Part shown: positions 1-8,226 of the stretch, one piece after another
How positions within the stretch are numbered: the stretch's first letter is position 1
How the letters are laid out: each line of letters opens with the position of its first letter
NCBI GenBank assembly: GCA_910578425.1
Contig: CAJTQX010000013.1
Location: forward strand, 28,098 to 59,913
Length of the DNA stretch: 31,816 nucleotides
Source: an uncultured Anaerotignum sp.
GTDB taxonomy: Bacteria > Bacillota > Clostridia > Lachnospirales > Anaerotignaceae
Direction: 5' to 3'
Notes under the pieces: model-generated
What the model was told of the DNA's origin: nothing
Seen by the model: only the letters and a program-made list of their open reading frames with translations
Databases searched by the model: none
Program-made: the position numbers and the translations under genes

Positions 1-1
1 A

Positions 2-1126
2 GAAGGCCGGAAGTGGGGCATGGATAAGCCAAAGGAAAACACCAGCGCGGCGAAGCTGGAGGAAACAAAGGCGGAAGGCCGGAAGTGGGGCATGGATAAG
101 CCAAAGGAAAACACCAGCGCGGCGAAGCTGGAGGAAACAAAGGCGGAAGGCCAGAGATGGGATATCCATAGCGGAGACAGCAACCGGAGCGCGAAGACAG
201 AGGCGGACACAGATGCGGAAGGCCGGAAGTGGGATATTCATAGTGAAAGCAGTAATCGGAGCGCGAAGACAGAGCAGGACACAGATGCAGAAGGCCGTAA
301 ATGGGATATCCATAGCGGAGAGAGCAACCGGAGCGCGAAGACAGAGCAGGACACAGATGCAGAAGGCCGGAAGTGGGATATTCACAGCGAAGGGAGTAAC
401 CGGAGCGCGAAGACAGAGGCGGACACAGATGCAGAAGGTCGGAAGTGGGATATCCATAGCGAAGGGAGCAACCGGAGCGCGAAAACAGAGCCGGACACAG
501 ATGCAGAAGGTCGTAAATGGGATATTCATAGTGGAGACAGCAACCGGAGCGCGAAAACGGAGCCGGACACAGACGCAGAAGGCCGTAAATGGGATATCCA
601 TAGCGGAGAGAGCAACCGGAGCGCGAAGACAGAGCCGGACACAGAAGCGGAAGGCCGTAAGTGGGATATTCACAGCGAAGGGAGTAACCGGAGCGCGAAG
701 ACAGAGCCGGACACAGAAGCGGAAGGCCGTAAATGGGATATTCACAGTGAAGGGAGTAACCGGAGCGCGAAGACAGAGGCGGACACAGATGCAGAAGGCC
801 GTAAATGGGATATTCACAGTGAAGGGAGTAATCGGAGCGCGAAGACAGAGCCGGACACAGATGCAGAAGGCCGGAAGTGGGATATCCACAGTGAAGGGAG
901 TAACCGGAGCGCGAAGACAGAGCCGGACACAGATGCGGAAGGCCGGAAGTGGAGCATTGCAAATCCGGATTCTGGCGGCAGCGCGGCAGTTTTGGGCGAT
1001 ACAGACGCGCAGGGAAGAGCTTGGAGCATAACCAGCCCGAATACCGACAGAAGCGCGAAAAGCGGGCCGGATACAAAGCCGGAAGGCCGCAGATGGCCTG
1101 CGATATCCAGCGCGAAAAAGCTTTAA
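2..1126 (+). CDS. 24-residue tandem-repeat protein, 5' end outside the window
   Basis: The frame is open to the first full codon, so the gene starts upstream; the ATG at 20 lies inside a repeat and should not be taken as the start. From 20 the protein is fifteen exact 24-residue units followed by an eight-residue tail (AISSAKKL). The two first units carry MDKPKENTSAAKLEETKAEG; most others read IHSxxSNRSAKTExDTDAEG, and nearly every unit ends in GRKW. The last two are divergent, as is usual for the edge of a repeat tract. The product is very hydrophilic, has no Cys, no predicted membrane segment and one Trp per unit at fixed phase. I do not recognise the family. It lies just upstream of the coiled-coil and baseplate genes, so a fibre, decoration or linker role in the CIS is possible, but this is inference from position only. 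Confidence 0.75.
   Translation, partial: EGRKWGMDKPKENTSAAKLEETKAEGRKWGMDKPKENTSAAKLEETKAEGQRWDIHSGDSNRSAKTEADTDAEGRKWDIHSESSNRSAKTEQDTDAEGRKWDIHSGESNRSAKTEQDTDAEGRKWDIHSEGSNRSAKTEADTDAEGRKWDIHSEGSNRSAKTEPDTDAEGRKWDIHSGDSNRSAKTEPDTDAEGRKWDIHSGESNRSAKTEPDTEAEGRKWDIHSEGSNRSAKTEPDTEAEGRKWDIHSEGSNRSAKTEADTDAEGRKWDIHSEGSNRSAKTEPDTDAEGRKWDIHSEGSNRSAKTEPDTDAEGRKWSIANPDSGGSAAVLGDTDAQGRAWSITSPNTDRSAKSGPDTKPEGRRWPAISSAKKL
20..1099 (+). repeat. Tandem array of 15 x 72-bp coding repeats
   Basis: Fifteen consecutive 72-bp units run in frame with the repeat protein, with no partial unit, and the array continues leftwards out of the window. Units 3-13 differ mainly at the two residues after IHS and at the residue before DT. 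Because the array keeps frame, copy number can change without disrupting the gene. The repeats also keep a second + strand frame free of stops, which produces a spurious overlapping ORF. Confidence 0.9.
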
Positions 1127-1156
1127 GGTTATGTGGCGCGGCTTTGCCACGCTGCC

Positions 1157-1227
1157 CCAGCGACAGAGCCGCTGGACGGGCATTTCTGAGGCTTTTTGTA
1201 AAATGCGTGTAAGAAGCTCCGCTTCTT
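1157..1227. repeat. Two short perfect hairpins in the intergenic gap
   Basis: The 208-bp gap after the repeat protein holds CCAGCG/CGCTGG (1157-1162 with 1170-1175) and AAGAAGC/GCTTCTT (1211-1217 with 1221-1227, three-base loop). Neither has a T-run, so I do not call a terminator. Nothing else in 1127-1334 looks coding. Confidence 0.5.
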
Positions 1228-1334
1228 GCTGCAACAGCGCAAAACATTGTACGGACGGAAAATTTACCGCTGATATGCGTGCCAGAAATGAAATCAGTGG
1301 TTCCTTGGCAGACAGTAAACGGAGGGAGTAACAT

Positions 1335-3782
1335 ATGCTGACGATCAGGAAGCCGATCGGCCTGAAAACACAACGCCCCATTCAGACTGTGCGGGAGGAT
1401 ATGGCGGCAAGGATACAGGCGAATTATGGACTGATGCAGAGCCCGATCCGGAAAGGGGAACTGCTGCATATTACAACGGAGCCGCCGGAGGTTTATTTTG
1501 CGGAGGGGGACAATATCCAGTTTTTTTCCCAAACATCGAATGATGTGAAGCAGGAAATCAGGCTGGATGTTATCAACAACCTGATAAACCGGATATTGGT
1601 GGCGCAGACAGAGAACTTTACGTATCAGGATACTGTATTTATCAGCAGCATACTGCGCAGATTGGGGATACGGGACGAAAAGCTGTTCATGAAGCAGGTG
1701 TTTGCCCTTCAAAATGAAAAGAAAGAAAACTATGTACTGTTACAGAAATATGAGGAAAACAGGGAACTGCTGCAAATGCTGTTTGCGCGGGAACGGGAGC
1801 GGAAGCAGGAGGAAAGCGGCGGTCAGGAAACGCCCGCGGCGGAAAAACAGCGGTATTATATTCATGACACGATATTCCGGCGGCTGGATACCGGCAGGAT
1901 CTATCAGGATATGCGCGCGTACACCAAAGGACTGCGGCATGACAGCCAGCAGATTTTTCGCACAGAGCTGCATATGGGCGAACAGGCGGCGATGACGCAG
2001 AATTTCCGGCTCCACGCGCTGAGGCAGGAGATTACAAAAAATGAAATGCCATTGTATTACAACCATGCGAACCAGTATGAATTTTTGCAGGAATTGACAG
2101 AGGAAAGTGTGCAGGCGTTGGAAGAACAGATCAGCGCGGCAATTCTGCTGAATCTGACAGACCAGAGTTTTGCCCTGCGGCAGGGGCAGATCCTGGAAAA
2201 CAGCCATAACTGGTATTCCATAGCGGGAGCGTTGTTCCAGACAGCGGAAAACACATGGAAACGCTATGAAGCCAACCTGCTGGAAGGGAAGCGGGTTTCC
2301 GGCGAGATCACGCAGCTATTGGAGGCTGCCATCGGAGAAAGACGGATTGAAGGGGATACTGTTGAGAATATCGCGGCGGAGTACCGAAGCATGCACCAGG
2401 AGTGGAAACGGGCGGCAGAGCTGCGGCAGACGCTTTTGCAGCAAAGGAATATACAGGAGACACATGAGGGGCCGGTTTCCATTTCGGGAGGCTCCTACCA
2501 CCTGACACAGGAGGAGATGGATCTGCATTACCTTTGGCAGGAGGAAGACGGGGAAGACAGCGGCGCGCCTGCCAATATTACTGCGGAACAGCTTCAAAAG
2601 CAGCTCGAAACACTGAACCAGAGGAATTATGAAAATTATCAAAGGCTGACAGAAATACAAAAACAGCAGCCGCATATAAAGGAACGCAGGCTGGACCGGA
2701 GGAAGGCGCAGACGGACGCTTTGCGGGCACTGGAAAACCAGGGAGAGGTGCTGCGGGAATACATTGCGGCAGAAACCGCCGACCCCGCGGAGGAAACCAG
2801 AAGGCAGGCGGAAGCGCAGATTTACGCGCTTTTCTCAGAGGAAACGAAGGAAATCTACCGGCAATACCTGATACAAAACAGGACGGAGGAAACGACGTTT
2901 TTACAGCACATCATGGCGCAGCCGGAGGAGGATGAGACCCGACGGGAGGTTGTGCGGGTATTGGAGCAGGTGCGGCAGACGGAGCAGACGCGGCAGATCC
3001 AACAGCAGATACAGAAGCAGACGGAGCAGATGCAGCCTGTTTTGGCAGAGAATATTACACAGGAGCTGCGCCGCCGCATGACTGTTTTGCAGGAATGCCA
3101 GAAGGACGCGGTTTATCAGAAATGGGTGCAGCCCGCAGAACTGCGCTGGCAGGAAACAGAGCAGATACAGACGGAACTTGTGCGGCAGGTGCAGACGCGG
3201 CAGAGGGAGAACATACTGCGGCAGGCAGAGAGCCAAACGGTTCTGGAAACAGACGAGGCAACAGTATCCGCGGAGGAAACGGCGGGGCATACCCTCCGGC
3301 ATGACAGAAAGGTTTCCGAAACGGAGGAAATCTTCCATACGGAAGAAGAAAGAAAGCGGATAGCGGAAACGGGGAAAAGGCTGGAGGAGCTCCGGCAGAC
3401 CATGGAAAGCAGGACGGAACAATATCTGGCGGAGCAGACGGAGGCTTTGGCGGAAACACAGAAATATACATTGGACAGGCAGATAGAGCTTGTGCATAAG
3501 ACGGAGGAACAGGGTATCAGCGAGGAAATGCTGGAGGAAATACGGCTGCGGGAACGGACGCGGCGGGAGGTGCATCAGGAGGAGACGACGGTGCAGCAGA
3601 ACAGGATAACGCAGAGGACGGTCGAGGAGACTGTGAACCATATCCAGATGAAACAGACGGAGGACATAGAGGCGTTGATCCGGCAGAATGTGAAAAAGCA
3701 ACTGGGGAACCTCTCCGATCAGGTCTACGGCAGGCTGGAGCGGAAATTGCAGACGGAGCGGAAACGCAGAGGATATTCGTAA
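1335..3782 (+). CDS. Large Gln/Glu-rich coiled-coil protein of the CIS locus
   Basis: An 815-residue protein starting at an ATG with GGAGGG about eight bases upstream. Residues 1-150 look globular, with mixed beta/alpha character; the rest is almost entirely charged helix rich in Gln, Glu and Arg, with long heptad-like stretches from about 350 to the C-terminus. I see no signal peptide, no membrane segment and no catalytic motif. I do not recognise the family. The gene sits immediately before the two tube/adaptor proteins and the baseplate genes, and no conventional tape-measure gene is present in this window. A length-setting or scaffolding role is therefore possible, but phage tape measures usually carry hydrophobic segments, which this protein lacks. 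Alternatives are an assembly chaperone or a structural linker. Confidence 0.8.
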   Translation: MLTIRKPIGLKTQRPIQTVREDMAARIQANYGLMQSPIRKGELLHITTEPPEVYFAEGDNIQFFSQTSNDVKQEIRLDVINNLINRILVAQTENFTYQDTVFISSILRRLGIRDEKLFMKQVFALQNEKKENYVLLQKYEENRELLQMLFARERERKQEESGGQETPAAEKQRYYIHDTIFRRLDTGRIYQDMRAYTKGLRHDSQQIFRTELHMGEQAAMTQNFRLHALRQEITKNEMPLYYNHANQYEFLQELTEESVQALEEQISAAILLNLTDQSFALRQGQILENSHNWYSIAGALFQTAENTWKRYEANLLEGKRVSGEITQLLEAAIGERRIEGDTVENIAAEYRSMHQEWKRAAELRQTLLQQRNIQETHEGPVSISGGSYHLTQEEMDLHYLWQEEDGEDSGAPANITAEQLQKQLETLNQRNYENYQRLTEIQKQQPHIKERRLDRRKAQTDALRALENQGEVLREYIAAETADPAEETRRQAEAQIYALFSEETKEIYRQYLIQNRTEETTFLQHIMAQPEEDETRREVVRVLEQVRQTEQTRQIQQQIQKQTEQMQPVLAENITQELRRRMTVLQECQKDAVYQKWVQPAELRWQETEQIQTELVRQVQTRQRENILRQAESQTVLETDEATVSAEETAGHTLRHDRKVSETEEIFHTEEERKRIAETGKRLEELRQTMESRTEQYLAEQTEALAETQKYTLDRQIELVHKTEEQGISEEMLEEIRLRERTRREVHQEETTVQQNRITQRTVEETVNHIQMKQTEDIEALIRQNVKKQLGNLSDQVYGRLERKLQTERKRRGYS

Positions 3783-3792
3783 AGTACAAACC

Positions 3793-3967
3793 TTGGGGGT
3801 TCTGCCCCCAACCCCCCGCAAGCCCTTTGAAAAGGGCTTGACCCAAACTTTACTTTCAACCACGCAAATGCGCGGCTGCAGAAGGGTCAAGGGCTGAAAG
3901 CCCTTGCGGGGTCAGGCATTTTTGCCTATGGCAAAAACGGGCTTTGCCCGCCCTGCGTAGCAGGGCG
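3793..3967. repeat. String of six consecutive short hairpins
   Basis: The 229-bp gap between the coiled-coil gene and the first tube-type gene is packed with perfect inverted repeats: TTGGGGG/CCCCCAA (3793-3811), CAAGCCCTTT/AAAGGGCTTG (3819-3840, two-base loop), CAAGGGCT/AGCCCTTG (3888-3906), TTTTTGCC/GGCAAAAA (3919-3937), CGGGC/GCCCG (3938-3950) and CGCCCTGC/GCAGGGCG (3949-3967). The second and third share the AAGGGCT sequence. No T-run follows, so these may be processing or mRNA-stability elements, attenuating structures, or a REP/BOX-like genomic repeat, rather than a simple terminator. Confidence 0.8.
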
Positions 3968-4011
3968 CCAGAGGGCAGAGCTCCGCGGTCTTAAATAAGG
4001 AGGGAAACGGC

Positions 4012-4869
4012 ATGGCGGCATTAGATGTGCTTTCTAAAATAGGCAGCCAGGCGGGCGGCAGCATCATCGGGCATGTGGCCAAAGCCATTATCGAAATAGA
4101 GGACGAGCGTATCCGGCCGGAGGATATTACGGTGACCCGGGAACGCAGCCGGAGCGTTGCGGGCGGCCTGCCGCTGGGCGGTGCATTGGGCGGTATTATG
4201 CAGGCGGCAGGGAGCAGTACACTGCCGCTGCCGACAAATCTCGCGCAGCAGACGCTTCAAAATGCACAGCCTGCGGGGAGTAAAAAACGGCGATTTCAGG
4301 TGAAATTTAACCCAAGCGAGATCACGTTTCAGGCAAAAGGCGGCAGTACGGTTGCGCGAACGAATTTCTCCGCCAGCGGCAGGCAGGCGATGCATTATGT
4401 GGAAATGAGGCCGAAGGTGCAGATTCGCGTGCCTCTGGTTTTTGACGACTACGAGCGGACAGAAGCTTTCATGATGGAAAAATTCAGCGACCCGACCGCG
4501 ATACTGCGGACAGGGGCGACAGCGGCGGTTTCTGCTGTGACGAAAAGGGTACACAGCGTGCGGCCGCAGGTAGAAGGCTTTGTTGGCGCGCTGCGGAACA
4601 CGCATACCAGGAAGCTTACGTTTTACTGGGGGAATATGTGCTATAAAGGCGTGCTGAACGAATTGAGCGCGACGTATACCATGTTTTCCATAGAAGGGCG
4701 GCCTGTCCGCGCAGTTGTGAACATTGGCTTTATCTGCTCAGATGAAAACGAGGCGGACGGCAACATGGGCCAATGGACAGCAAGCTACCGCAAGGCGTTT
4801 GAGGGAGAATCCTCCAGGCTGGAGGGCGCGATGCAGAATGTTGGGAATATTTTTAATGTGAATTTGTAG
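4012..4869 (+). CDS. CIS_tube-type baseplate/tube adaptor protein 1
   Basis: A 285-residue protein with GGAGGG at 4000-4005. It resembles the N-terminal domain of Afp7/gp53-like CIS proteins (CIS_tube family): the FQVKFNPSEITF strand near residue 95, a conserved VRPQ block, FYWGNMCYKGVLNEL and YTMFSIEGRPVRAVVNIGF near the C-terminus. Family members sit between the inner tube and the hub and often carry a C-terminal LysM domain; this one ends about where the LysM would begin and has none. The first roughly 85 residues are Gly/Ala-rich and probably flexible. It is followed after 12 bases by a second member, so the pair is probably co-translated. Confidence is good for a CIS structural protein and moderate for the exact layer. 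Confidence 0.82.
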   Translation: MAALDVLSKIGSQAGGSIIGHVAKAIIEIEDERIRPEDITVTRERSRSVAGGLPLGGALGGIMQAAGSSTLPLPTNLAQQTLQNAQPAGSKKRRFQVKFNPSEITFQAKGGSTVARTNFSASGRQAMHYVEMRPKVQIRVPLVFDDYERTEAFMMEKFSDPTAILRTGATAAVSAVTKRVHSVRPQVEGFVGALRNTHTRKLTFYWGNMCYKGVLNELSATYTMFSIEGRPVRAVVNIGFICSDENEADGNMGQWTASYRKAFEGESSRLEGAMQNVGNIFNVNL

Positions 4870-4881
4870 TTTGGAGGGATC

Positions 4882-5730
4882 ATGATGGGAGCAGGAGCCG
4901 ATTTAGGCGCGAATCTGGCCGGCAGTATCACAGGCAGTATCGACAAGGCTTTGCTTTGCGTGAAAAAACCTGCTGCCGCCAATGTATCGCGGGGGATTGC
5001 CGACAGGGTGATGCGTCTGAATTCCGTGAGCAATGTGGATTTGCAGGCAAGGCTGGCGGCTGCGCAGGGGAGCAGGAAAAACATCGTTTCCAGCTTCAGC
5101 GCGGTGATGGATATTGCGAAACCGGCAGGCTACCATGTGATACAGGTGAAATACAACCCGTCCAAAATTAGCCTGAGCGCGGCGGGCGGCAGCTTTATGG
5201 AGGCGGGCGCGGGCGGCGCGGGGACGAATACCCTGACGCAGATAACGATGCCGACGCAGACGGTGATGCGGGTGGAGCTGGTGTTTGATGATGAAAACCA
5301 TCCGGATGCGTTTCTGTGGGAGAAATATACAAACCTTACGGCGGGGGCTCTGGTTTCGGACGCCGCCGCGCTTGGAAAAACCATTATGGGAAAGGAATAT
5401 TCCGTACAGGCGCAGATAGAAGGGATGATTGCCCTGCTTTCGCAATCGGAAACGCGGCAGGTGGTATTTTACTGGAGCGATCTGAGTTACGCGGGCGAGG
5501 TGACGTCGGTGGAAGCGAAATATACGATGTTTAACCCGCAGGGGAATCCTATCCGCGGCATTGTGACGCTTTCCATACAGCAGGGCGGCGAGGATGAGCC
5601 GCAGAGCGGCGTTTATTGGGACAAAGCGTTTGATACTCTTTTTGTGGACGAAAAAAACAGGGCGGCGCAGGCTATGGACCGCTTCAGCGGCGCGCTGGAT
5701 TCCATGGGCAGCATTATCAATCGGAGATAA
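4882..5730 (+). CDS. CIS_tube-type baseplate/tube adaptor protein 2
   Basis: A 282-residue paralogue of the preceding gene. Shared landmarks are VIQVKYNPSKISL near residue 90, VFDDENHPDAF, VVFYWSDLSYAGEV and YTMFNPQGNPIRGIVTLS. ATG codons at 4882 and 4885 are adjacent; GGAGGG at 4873-4878 is better spaced for 4885, so the true protein may be one residue shorter. There is no LysM domain here either. Two such proteins in tandem suggest two stacked adaptor rings joining tube and hub, or a split of functions that Afp7-type proteins combine. The next gene, the hub, starts 16 bases later. Confidence 0.82.
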   Translation: MMGAGADLGANLAGSITGSIDKALLCVKKPAAANVSRGIADRVMRLNSVSNVDLQARLAAAQGSRKNIVSSFSAVMDIAKPAGYHVIQVKYNPSKISLSAAGGSFMEAGAGGAGTNTLTQITMPTQTVMRVELVFDDENHPDAFLWEKYTNLTAGALVSDAAALGKTIMGKEYSVQAQIEGMIALLSQSETRQVVFYWSDLSYAGEVTSVEAKYTMFNPQGNPIRGIVTLSIQQGGEDEPQSGVYWDKAFDTLFVDEKNRAAQAMDRFSGALDSMGSIINRR

Positions 5731-5746
5731 GACAGGCGGGAAGGAA

Positions 5747-6916
5747 ATGGCGACATATAATTATGCAGACCTGAAAACAAAATATGACAGCTTCCAGCAC
5801 CCGATCATCGTGCTGACGGTCAACGGGAAGGATTTCGCGAAAAACAAAGAAGGTTTTATTGTTTCGGATATTGAGGTGGAGCTGACGAGCGGATATGAAG
5901 CGTCTATTGCGGCGTTTACGCTGTATAACGTATTCGATAAGGATACTTCCGCCTTTACGATTGATACGGCAAAGCCCTATATCCTGCTTGGCTCCTCTGT
6001 GGAGATCGCGCTGGGGTATGAAAAGCAGGCGAGAAGCATTTTCTGCGGCTTTATTTCCCGCGTGAATTTTGTATATGAGGCAGGGGATATGCCGGGGATA
6101 CGCATTACGGCGATGGACGCAAAGGGCCTTATGATGGCGAACAACTATTCCAGACAACTGACGGCGACAAGCTACGGCGAGGCGGTGCGGGAAATTCTGA
6201 ACAAAAACGCGTATGCCAGAATGACGAACCAGCAGATTATACGGAGCCTGAATATTTCCGATACGCCGGATAAGCCGTTGACGCCGCCTTCGCCGCCGCG
6301 GGCTTCCGACAGGACGATAGAGATGGTTGCAGAAAGCGATTATGAATTTGTGGTGAAGGCGGCAAAAAAATATAATTATGAATTTTTTACGGAATGCGGA
6401 GATGTGTATTTCCGGAAGGCGAAAGCCGGAAGCGAGGTCATGCTGGAAATGGGGCCTGCGGAGGGGCTGCGCAGCTTTGATGTGGAATATGACATTACGG
6501 GTCTGGTGGAAACGATACAGGCGCGGAGCACAGACGTTGGCAAGGCGCGGCTGATACAGGCGAAACGGAAATTCAGCAACAAAATATCCATCGGGAACAA
6601 GGCGGCGGCATATATTAAGAAAACAGAGAAGGTCTATCTGGACGCAACGGTGACTTCCCAGGAGGAGGCAGATTACAGGGTGCAGTCCCTGATGGAGGAA
6701 ATGTCCTACCGGTTCGGTTCTCTGGAATGCGACTGCATTGGTATGCCGGAGCTTTTGCCGGGGAAGCTTCTGCGGCTGAAAAGCCTGGGCTGCCCGCCGG
6801 AAAATGAATTTTACATTGTGCGCGCTGTGCATAAGATCAGCGATGACAGGGGCTATGAAACGAAGCTGTACGGCAAGGCGGCAAGCATCAGCCCCGCGAC
6901 AGGCGGCCTGCTGTGA
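5747..6916 (+). CDS. Baseplate hub protein, phage late control gpD/gp27-like
   Basis: The start at 5747 (MATYNYADL) gives 389 residues; the open frame runs 51 codons further upstream but would overlap the previous gene. Features of gpD/VgrG-N/gp27 hubs are visible: an N-terminal beta domain with VELTSGYEASIAAFTLYN, the GFISRVNFVYE strand pair, SYGEAVREIL, the ESDYEFVVKAAKKYNYEFF block typical of late control D proteins, and a C-terminal stretch ending in FYIVRAVHKISDDRGYETKL. In CIS particles this protein forms the trimeric hub that seats the spike, which is the next gene (14 bases away). There is a Pro-rich loop near residue 185. Confidence 0.88.
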   Translation: MATYNYADLKTKYDSFQHPIIVLTVNGKDFAKNKEGFIVSDIEVELTSGYEASIAAFTLYNVFDKDTSAFTIDTAKPYILLGSSVEIALGYEKQARSIFCGFISRVNFVYEAGDMPGIRITAMDAKGLMMANNYSRQLTATSYGEAVREILNKNAYARMTNQQIIRSLNISDTPDKPLTPPSPPRASDRTIEMVAESDYEFVVKAAKKYNYEFFTECGDVYFRKAKAGSEVMLEMGPAEGLRSFDVEYDITGLVETIQARSTDVGKARLIQAKRKFSNKISIGNKAAAYIKKTEKVYLDATVTSQEEADYRVQSLMEEMSYRFGSLECDCIGMPELLPGKLLRLKSLGCPPENEFYIVRAVHKISDDRGYETKLYGKAASISPATGGLL

Positions 6917-6929
6917 GGGGAGGAAAAGC

Positions 6930-7742
6930 ATGGGATTATTTGATGTGATCGACCAGATTGCGGAAAACCAGGTCATGAAAACGGAAACAGGGGACAACCG
7001 GATCTTTGGCGTTGTGGTCGGTATTGTGGCAAAAAATTATGATAAGGATATGCCCGGCAGGGTTTGCGTGACGATACCGGTGCGGGACAAGGACGCGAAC
7101 GAATTGCAGTGGGCAAGGGTTGCTATGCCCAGCAGCGGGAAGGGCTGGGGGCATTATTTCCTGCCCGAGGTGGGCGACCAGGTGCTGCTGGTATTTGAGC
7201 AGGGGAACATCGAAAAGCCATATGTCATCGGCTGTGTGCCGAAGGACGCCAATTCCTTCCTGCGGAATGCCGTCGACAAGGACAACCAGTACAAAAAAAT
7301 TGTAACAAAATACGGAAATTCCATTATTTTTGAGGACAACGCCCAGGGAGAGGGCGAAAAGGACAAGATTACCATACATACGGCAAAGGAAGCGCATACC
7401 ATATCCATGGACAATGAAAAAAAGATCATTACCATCACAGATAAGGAGAAAAAGAACTATATCCAGATGAAAACAGAGGCTGGCCATATGGAGATACGCG
7501 CGGAGAAAAAGCTGACCATAAAGGTCGGCGAGAATATTACGATGACGATGAACGGGAACAACGGCAGCGTGACGCTGGAATGTTCCAGGCTGACGATGAA
7601 AACAACGGGCAACACTACGCTGGAAGCGGCAGGCTCCCTGAAGGCAAGCGGCGCGAATGTAACACTGGACGCCTCTTCTATGCTGAAAGCGGGGAGCAGC
7701 GGAGCGACAGTAGTAGGCGGCACCCCGATCAAGATTGGATAA
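6930..7742 (+). CDS. Spike protein, gpV/VgrG gp5-like
   Basis: A 270-residue protein starting at the ATG at 6930 behind GGGGAGGAA. Residues about 24-115 form a gp5/VgrG OB-fold (FGVVVGIVAKNYDKD, GRVCVTIP, then GHYFLPEVGDQVLLVFEQG and PYVIGCV). From about 125 the sequence turns into short alternating beta strands rich in Thr, Lys and Gly (for example ITIHTAKEAHTISMDNEKK), as expected for a trimeric beta-helix needle, and ends with GATVVGGTPIKIG. There is no lysozyme domain and no separate PAAR gene follows, so the tip may be capped by a PAAR protein encoded elsewhere or be blunt. Confidence 0.88.
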   Translation: MGLFDVIDQIAENQVMKTETGDNRIFGVVVGIVAKNYDKDMPGRVCVTIPVRDKDANELQWARVAMPSSGKGWGHYFLPEVGDQVLLVFEQGNIEKPYVIGCVPKDANSFLRNAVDKDNQYKKIVTKYGNSIIFEDNAQGEGEKDKITIHTAKEAHTISMDNEKKIITITDKEKKNYIQMKTEAGHMEIRAEKKLTIKVGENITMTMNGNNGSVTLECSRLTMKTTGNTTLEAAGSLKASGANVTLDASSMLKAGSSGATVVGGTPIKIG

Positions 7743-7755
7743 AGGGGGAGGAAAT

Positions 7756-8187
7756 ATGGCACAGGGCTTTTTAGGCGGCGGCATGAAATTTCCGCCCCAG
7801 ATCGACCCGGCGACGGGCAGGTTCCGGACAGCATGGGGGGAGGAAAGCGTCAAAGAATCCATTTACCTGATTTTAATGACACAGAAAACGGAGCGTTGGG
7901 TGCGGCCGGAGTTCGGCTCCTCTTTGATGAGCTATACGTTTATGGACACCGGCACAACGATGCTGAATATGGTATCACGGGAGATCGCGAGCGATCTGAT
8001 GACACAGGAGCCGCGCATTTCAGACGTGGAGATACGGCTGGACGCGGCTTCCAGGCCGGGGACGCTGATTATATATATTGGCTATACCATACGGGAAACA
8101 AATGTACGGGACAATCTTGTGTTCCCCTTCTATCTGGATACCTCCTGGGAGGAGCCGGAGGAGAAGATAATGGAAATAGAAGAATAA
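7756..8187 (+). CDS. gp25-like baseplate wedge protein
   Basis: 143 residues, starting at 7756 with GGGGGAGG upstream. It matches the gp25/Afp9 lysozyme-like wedge family in length and pattern: a short N-terminal lead (FPPQIDPATGRFRTAWGEE), a helix with ESIYLILMTQKTERWVRPEFGSSL containing the family's conserved E-R-x-x-P/R-x-F-G-x-x-L signature, then EPRISDVEIRLD and a beta hairpin. Family members join the sheath-baseplate interface and start sheath assembly. The acidic C-terminus (EEPEEKIMEIEE) is an extension of low complexity. Confidence 0.9.
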   Translation: MAQGFLGGGMKFPPQIDPATGRFRTAWGEESVKESIYLILMTQKTERWVRPEFGSSLMSYTFMDTGTTMLNMVSREIASDLMTQEPRISDVEIRLDAASRPGTLIIYIGYTIRETNVRDNLVFPFYLDTSWEEPEEKIMEIEE

Positions 8188-8226
8188 ACGGCAGAAATTC
8201 TGCACCGGAAGAAAGGGTTGGGAGCA

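Noticed and set aside
213..1031. Open reading frame of 272 codons overlapping the repeat protein
   Set aside because: It is the second frame of the 72-bp array; repeats lacking a stop in one frame keep it open throughout. No ribosome binding site or family resemblance.
2..1099. Possible CRISPR array
   Set aside because: The 72-bp units are contiguous and coding, without unique spacers.
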